Shown here: piece after piece, positions 13,795-16,899 of the stretch | Layout: each line of letters opens with the position of its first letter | Position numbering within the stretch: position 1 is the stretch's first letter | Source of the DNA: Pseudomonadota bacterium | Lineage (GTDB): Bacteria; Pseudomonadota; Gammaproteobacteria; Burkholderiales; Burkholderiaceae_F | DNA: 16,899 nt | NCBI GenBank assembly: GCA_023443095.1 | Contig: JAEZVV010000094.1 | Location: forward strand, 1-16,899 | Direction of reading: 5' to 3' | Program-made: the position numbers and the translations under genes | Notes under the pieces: model-generated | What the model saw: only the letters and a program-made list of their open reading frames with translations | What the model was told of the DNA's origin: nothing | Database searches by the model: none

Positions 13795-14346
13795 ATGACC
13801 AAGCAATACGGATTCCTGGTCAACACCGCGGCCTGCCATGGTTGCGGCACCTGCGTGATGGCCTGCAAATCGGAAAACAACCTGCCCACTAAAGTGTGGT
13901 GGCGCAAGCTTGACGAAAAGCAGTCCTCCGACCCCGCCGAATGGTGCTGGCTGTCAACCGCCTGCCACCACTGCGACCGCCCAGCCTGCCTCAAGGTGTG
14001 CCCGGTCAAGGCCTACACCAAGCGCGCCGACGGCGTGGTGGTGCAGGACCACGCCAAGTGCATCGGCTGCCAAGCCTGCGTCGGCGCCTGCCCGTATCAC
14101 GCCCCGGTGTACGACGCCAAGGAACGCAAGGTCAGCAAGTGCAACTTCTGCGCCGAGCGGCTGGACCGCGGGCAACCACCGGCGTGCGTAGCCGCCTGTC
14201 CGGCGGGGGCGCTGCAGTTTGGCGAGATCGCCGAGCTGCGCCGCAAGTACGGCAAGGACTTGCGCTGGGCCGAGCTCTACATGGGCTTCCCCAGCGCCAA
14301 GACCACCGGGCCCAACCTGGTTGTGCTGGCAGCCCATAAACGCTGA
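13795..14346 (+). CDS. DmsB-like four-cluster iron-sulfur subunit
   Basis: This 183-aa electron-transfer subunit has the full set of sixteen cysteines for four [4Fe-4S] clusters. They are Cys14/17/20/24, Cys57/60/65/69, Cys89/92/95/99 and Cys116/119/131/135, arranged as in DmsB, PhsB and related proteins. The N-terminus (MTKQYGFLVN) and the GQPPACVAACPAGALQFGEI segment match the DmsB family. It has no signal peptide, so it is expected to ride with the Tat-exported catalytic subunit. The ATG lies 1 nt after the preceding stop with AGGAGG 8 nt upstream, so the two are cotranslated. Its length is slightly below E. coli DmsB (205 aa). The electron donor is unknown because no DmsC- or NrfD-type anchor follows. 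Confidence 0.92.
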   Translation: MTKQYGFLVNTAACHGCGTCVMACKSENNLPTKVWWRKLDEKQSSDPAEWCWLSTACHHCDRPACLKVCPVKAYTKRADGVVVQDHAKCIGCQACVGACPYHAPVYDAKERKVSKCNFCAERLDRGQPPACVAACPAGALQFGEIAELRRKYGKDLRWAELYMGFPSAKTTGPNLVVLAAHKR

Positions 14347-14363
14347 ACGGCGCTTGAACGCTC

Positions 14364-14389
14364 CCGATCCCGGCCATGGCCGGGATCGG
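14364..14389. terminator. perfect 26-nt palindrome after the molybdoenzyme operon
   Basis: A perfect inverted repeat is centred on CCATGG: CCGATCCCGGCC, AT, then GGCCGGGATCGG. It starts 18 nt after the stop codon at 14346. As RNA it would form a strong hairpin with a tight loop, but no T-run follows, so it may act with Rho, protect the 3' end, or be a protein-binding dyad. Confidence 0.45.
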
Positions 14390-14405
14390 CCAGCCGCACA
14401 AAACG

Positions 14406-14464
14406 CTGCATACGTGGGGAACATACGCAGACGATCCCGTTTGGATCAAATGTCGCCCCAAACG
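14406..14464 (+). promoter_or_regulatory. two inverted repeats upstream of the first binding protein
   Basis: CTGCATACG (14406-14414) and CATACGCAG (14422-14430) form an imperfect inverted repeat (7 of 9). CGTTTGG (14438-14444) and CCAAACG (14458-14464) form a perfect 7-bp repeat with a 13-nt spacer. A possible -10, TAGACT, lies at 14482-14487 without a good -35. These could be operators for the amino-acid binding protein gene, but nothing identifies the regulator. Confidence 0.35.
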
Positions 14465-14545
14465 TCCGGGGCCGGCGTCGATAGACTCCGACGATGCGGC
14501 GCAAGCCATGCGCGTGACGCCGCGCATCTTCATCCAGGAGTCTGC

Positions 14546-15574
14546 ATGTCCCTGAAGCACAAGCTTGCCCCTATCGCCCTGGCTCTGGCCGCTGTGGCGA
14601 TCTCCACGCCGGCGCACGCTGGCAAGACCCTCGACGCCGTCAAGGCGCGCGGGCAGATCAGCTGCGGCGTAAACACCTCGGCCCCCGGCTTTTCGGCCGC
14701 CGACAGCCAGGGCCGCTGGACCGGCCTCGATGTCGATTTCTGCCGCGCCGTCGCCGCTGCCGTGCTGGGCGACGCCAAGAAAGTGAAGTTTGTCCCCCTC
14801 AACTCGCCGCAGCGCTTCTCCGCGCTGCAGGCTGGCGAAGTCGACATCCTCGCCCGCAACACCACCTGGTCGCTGACGCGCGACGCCTCGCTCGGCGCCG
14901 TGTTTGCCGCGATCAACTACTACGACGGCCAGGGCTTCATGGTGCCGAAGAAGCTCAAGGTCGAAAGCGCCAAGAAGCTGAACGGCGCCACCGTCTGCGT
15001 GCAATCGGGCACCAGCAGCGAGAAAAACGTCGCCGACTACTTCGCCGCCAACGGCATGAAATACAAGTCGGTGGTGTTCGACACCACCGAGGCCACCCAG
15101 TCGGCCTTCCTGTCCGGTCGTTGCCAGGTCTACACGACCGACATGAGCGACCTCGCCGGCGCCCGCACCCGCGCGCCCAACCCGGCCGACTTCGTGATCC
15201 TTCCCGAAGTGATTTCGAAAGAACCGCTCGGCCCCTCGGTGCGCCGCGGTGACGACGAGTGGTTCCAGATCGTTCGCTGGACCCAGTTCGCCCTGCTCGA
15301 TGCCGAGGAAAGCGGCCTGACCCAGGCCAACGTCGACAAGCAAAAGGCCAGCAGCAAGGACCCCAACGTGCTGCGCCTGCTCGGCGTCTCCGAAGATACC
15401 GGCAAGCTGCTCGGCCTCGACAAGGAATGGGCTTACCGAGCGATCAAGCAAGTCGGCAACTACGGCGAAAGCTTCGAGCGCAACCTCGGCCCCAAGACCC
15501 CGCTCAACCTTCCGCGCGGCGTCAACAACCTGTGGAACAAGGGCGGCCTGATGTACGCGCCGCCGATCCGCTGA
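14546..15574 (+). CDS. AapJ/BztA-type amino-acid ABC transporter binding protein (copy 1)
   Basis: The frame is open upstream into the iron-sulfur gene, but the ATG at 14546 has AGGAG 6 nt upstream and gives a clean Sec signal (MSLKHKLAPIALALAAVAIS, ending AHA before GKTLDAV). The 342-aa length fits AapJ (about 341 aa), the periplasmic receptor of the general L-amino-acid ABC transporter. Family features are LDAVKARGQISCGVNTSAPGFS, WTGLDVDFCRAVAAAVLG, RNTTWSLTRDASLG, the YDGQGFMVPKKL hinge and GRCQVYTTDMSDLA. It has its own terminator and no permease follows directly. A second copy lies 160 nt downstream, about 84% identical by hand count. AapJ relatives bind a range of L-amino acids; the specificity here is not readable. 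Confidence 0.9.
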   Translation: MSLKHKLAPIALALAAVAISTPAHAGKTLDAVKARGQISCGVNTSAPGFSAADSQGRWTGLDVDFCRAVAAAVLGDAKKVKFVPLNSPQRFSALQAGEVDILARNTTWSLTRDASLGAVFAAINYYDGQGFMVPKKLKVESAKKLNGATVCVQSGTSSEKNVADYFAANGMKYKSVVFDTTEATQSAFLSGRCQVYTTDMSDLAGARTRAPNPADFVILPEVISKEPLGPSVRRGDDEWFQIVRWTQFALLDAEESGLTQANVDKQKASSKDPNVLRLLGVSEDTGKLLGLDKEWAYRAIKQVGNYGESFERNLGPKTPLNLPRGVNNLWNKGGLMYAPPIR

Positions 15575-15607
15575 CCCCAGGCGGGCCAGCGCCCGCCTGA
15601 TCGCGAC

Positions 15608-15642
15608 CGACACGGCGGCCTGCGGGCCGCCGTGTCGCTTTT
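15608..15642 (+). terminator. intrinsic terminator after binding protein copy 1
   Basis: A 13-bp perfect stem (CGACACGGCGGCC with GGCCGCCGTGTCG) and a TGCG loop are followed by CTTTT. This is a strong Rho-independent terminator 33 nt after the stop codon. Confidence 0.85.
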
Positions 15643-15734
15643 CGGTCCGGCCGGGCCGCCCCGGAGCAAGGGTTTTCTCTACACTCCAGCGATCGCGCTG
15701 CGGCACCGCTGCAGCTCCCACCCGAGGAGTGTCC

Positions 15735-16763
15735 ATGTCCCTGAAACAGACCTTTGTTCCCCTTGTGCTCGCGCTGGCCGGAACAGCACTTTCCCTGCCG
15801 GCGCAGGCCGGCAAGACGCTCGACGCCGTCAAGGCGCGCGGCCAGGTCAGCTGCGGCGTCAACACCTCGGCGCCGGGTTTTTCGGCGGCCGACAGCCAGG
15901 GCAAATGGACCGGGCTCGACGTCGATTTCTGCCGCGCCGTGGCGGCGGCCGTGCTGGGCGACGCCAACAAGGTGAAGTTCGTTCCGCTCAACTCGCAGCA
16001 GCGCTTCGCTTCGCTGCAGTCGGGCGAAATCGACGTGCTGGCGCGCAACTCGACCTGGACCCTGTCGCGCGACGCTTCGCTGGGCGTGGTTTTCACTGGC
16101 ATCAACTACTACGACGGCCAGGGCTTCATGGTGCCCAAGAAGCTCAACATCGATAACGCCAAGAAGCTCAACAACGCCACCGTGTGCGTGCAGGCCGGCA
16201 CCACCAGCGAAAAAAACGTCGCCGACTACTTCGCCGCCAACGGCATGAAATACAAGACCGTGGTGTTCGAGACCGCCGAAGCGATCCAGTCGGCTTTCTT
16301 CTCCGGCCGCTGCCAGGTCTACACCACCGACATGAGCGACCTCGCCGGCGCCCGCACCAAGAGCCCGAAACCGGCCGATTACGCGATCCTGCCGCAGGTG
16401 ATCTCCAAGGAACCGCTGGGTCCTTCGGTGCGCCGCGGCGATGACGAGTGGTTCCAGATCGTGCGCTGGACCTTCAACGCCATGCTCGACGCCGAAGAAA
16501 ACGGCCTAACCCAGGCCAACGTCGACCAGCAGAAGTCGAGCAGCAAGGATCCGACGGTCCAGCGCCTGCTCGGGGTTTCCGAGGATACCGGCAAGCTGCT
16601 CGGCCTCGACAAGGAGTGGGCCTACCGCATCGTCAAGCAGGTCGGCAACTACGGCGAGAGCTTCGAGCGCAACCTCGGCCCCAAGACTCCGCTCAATCTT
16701 CCGCGCGGGGTCAACAATCTTTGGACCAAGGGCGGCCTGATGTACGCCCCACCGGTTCGCTAA
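15735..16763 (+). CDS. aapJ: AapJ/BztA-type amino-acid ABC transporter binding protein (copy 2)
   Basis: This is a tandem paralogue of the preceding gene, also 342 aa and colinear without gaps. I count about 56 differences, 11 of them in the signal peptide, so the mature parts are near 86% identical. The ATG at 15735 has GAGGAG (15724-15729) 5 nt upstream; an in-frame GTG at 15729 overlaps that site and is unlikely. All AapJ features are kept. Substitutions cluster in surface-like stretches, for example NIDN for KVES after VPKKL and FNAM for QFAL after IVRWT. The long shared blocks (NYYDGQGFMVPKKL, EKNVADYFAANGMKYK) are unchanged. It lies nearest the next gene, so it is the better candidate for the transporter's own receptor if permease genes follow. 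Confidence 0.9.
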   Translation: MSLKQTFVPLVLALAGTALSLPAQAGKTLDAVKARGQVSCGVNTSAPGFSAADSQGKWTGLDVDFCRAVAAAVLGDANKVKFVPLNSQQRFASLQSGEIDVLARNSTWTLSRDASLGVVFTGINYYDGQGFMVPKKLNIDNAKKLNNATVCVQAGTTSEKNVADYFAANGMKYKTVVFETAEAIQSAFFSGRCQVYTTDMSDLAGARTKSPKPADYAILPQVISKEPLGPSVRRGDDEWFQIVRWTFNAMLDAEENGLTQANVDQQKSSSKDPTVQRLLGVSEDTGKLLGLDKEWAYRIVKQVGNYGESFERNLGPKTPLNLPRGVNNLWTKGGLMYAPPVR

Positions 16764-16788
16764 GCGGCGATAATCGCCGTGTCGCAAG

Positions 16789-16815
16789 TGGCGGCCCCCC
16801 GGCCGCCATTTTTTT
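16789..16815 (+). terminator. intrinsic terminator after binding protein copy 2
   Basis: TGGCGGCC, a CCCC loop and GGCCGCCA are followed by seven T residues. This is a textbook intrinsic terminator. A smaller hairpin, CGGCGA-TAA-TCGCCG (16765-16779), precedes it. If the next gene is a transporter subunit, the terminator would keep its expression below that of the binding protein. Confidence 0.85.
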
Positions 16816-16826
16816 GCCTTTGCCAC

Positions 16827-16899
16827 ATGACTTCTGACACCAAACTCATCGGAGACGCCGCCTGGCGCCAGCGCGAACGCGCCCGTCGGCACCGCGAAT
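16827..16899 (+). CDS. N-terminus of an unidentified protein (partial)
   Basis: An ATG at 16827 opens a frame that runs to the window edge, encoding MTSDTKLIGDAAWRQRERAR and a few more basic residues. No Shine-Dalgarno is evident between the terminator T-run and the ATG. Gene order in aap clusters would predict the permease AapQ here, but the strongly basic start does not obviously look like one, so I leave it unnamed. Confidence 0.45.
   Translation, partial: MTSDTKLIGDAAWRQRERARRHRE

Noticed and set aside
12423..14009. Long minus-strand open frame opposite the molybdoenzyme
   Set aside because: Gly/His/Val-rich composition without motifs; the plus strand encodes clear cofactor-binding domains.
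14132..16105. Long minus-strand open frame opposite the aapJ-like genes
   Set aside because: Its internal duplication simply mirrors the tandem receptor genes on the other strand; it has no domain or start signals of its own.
1..16899. CRISPR array, tRNA, rRNA or replication origin
   Set aside because: No regularly spaced repeats, cloverleaf-like segments, rRNA signatures or iteron/DnaA-box clusters were noticed.

Overview
The window is GC-rich (well above 60% by eye), with short intergenic gaps and many ATGA start/stop overlaps. Together with the gene families present (GltS, TAXI binding protein, NosL/SCO, DMSO-reductase family A/B subunits, AapJ-like binding proteins), this suggests a facultatively anaerobic betaproteobacterium, possibly Rhodocyclales-like. 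The genus is inference; no rRNA, tRNA or other marker gene is present.

Layout. 1-110: tail of an unidentified gene. 138-3631 (+): a GltS-family sodium/glutamate symporter, an overlapping lipoprotein of the TAXI solute-receptor family, then a DUF4396 membrane protein with a Met-rich loop. 3710-4099 (+): a DUF302 protein. 4117-5166 (-): an endolysin-like M15 peptidase and a secreted protein of unknown function. 5308-10125 (-): a tightly packed seven-gene cluster. In transcription order it encodes an SCO-like lipoprotein, a 97-aa membrane-anchored protein, a MacB/LolC-type ABC permease, a LolD-type ATPase, a Cys-motif polytopic membrane protein and two different NosL-family proteins. 10224-10673 (+): a divergent META/HslJ-like secreted protein. 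10674-11465: a gene-poor stretch with the decayed remains of an apparent IS5-family transposase, then a visibly more AT-rich leader with an FNR-like site. 11466-14346 (+): a Tat-exported molybdopterin oxidoreductase and its four-cluster ferredoxin-like subunit, with no membrane anchor gene beside them. 14546-16763 (+): two tandem, closely similar AapJ-type amino-acid-binding proteins, each followed by a strong intrinsic terminator. 16827-end: the start of another gene.

Three units look most interesting. First, gltS and the TAXI gene overlap by 16 nt and no TRAP membrane gene is nearby, so the pair may be a binding-protein-dependent version of GltS. Second, the NosL/ABC/SCO cluster has the parts of a copper-site maturation system but no nosZ, and its SCO protein has lost the second cysteine of its CxxxC site. 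Third, the molybdoenzyme pair follows an FNR-like promoter, which suggests an anaerobic periplasmic reductase of unknown substrate. The rest of the window looks like ordinary chromosomal background. Functions are assigned from recognised motifs and remembered family sequences; no database search was run.
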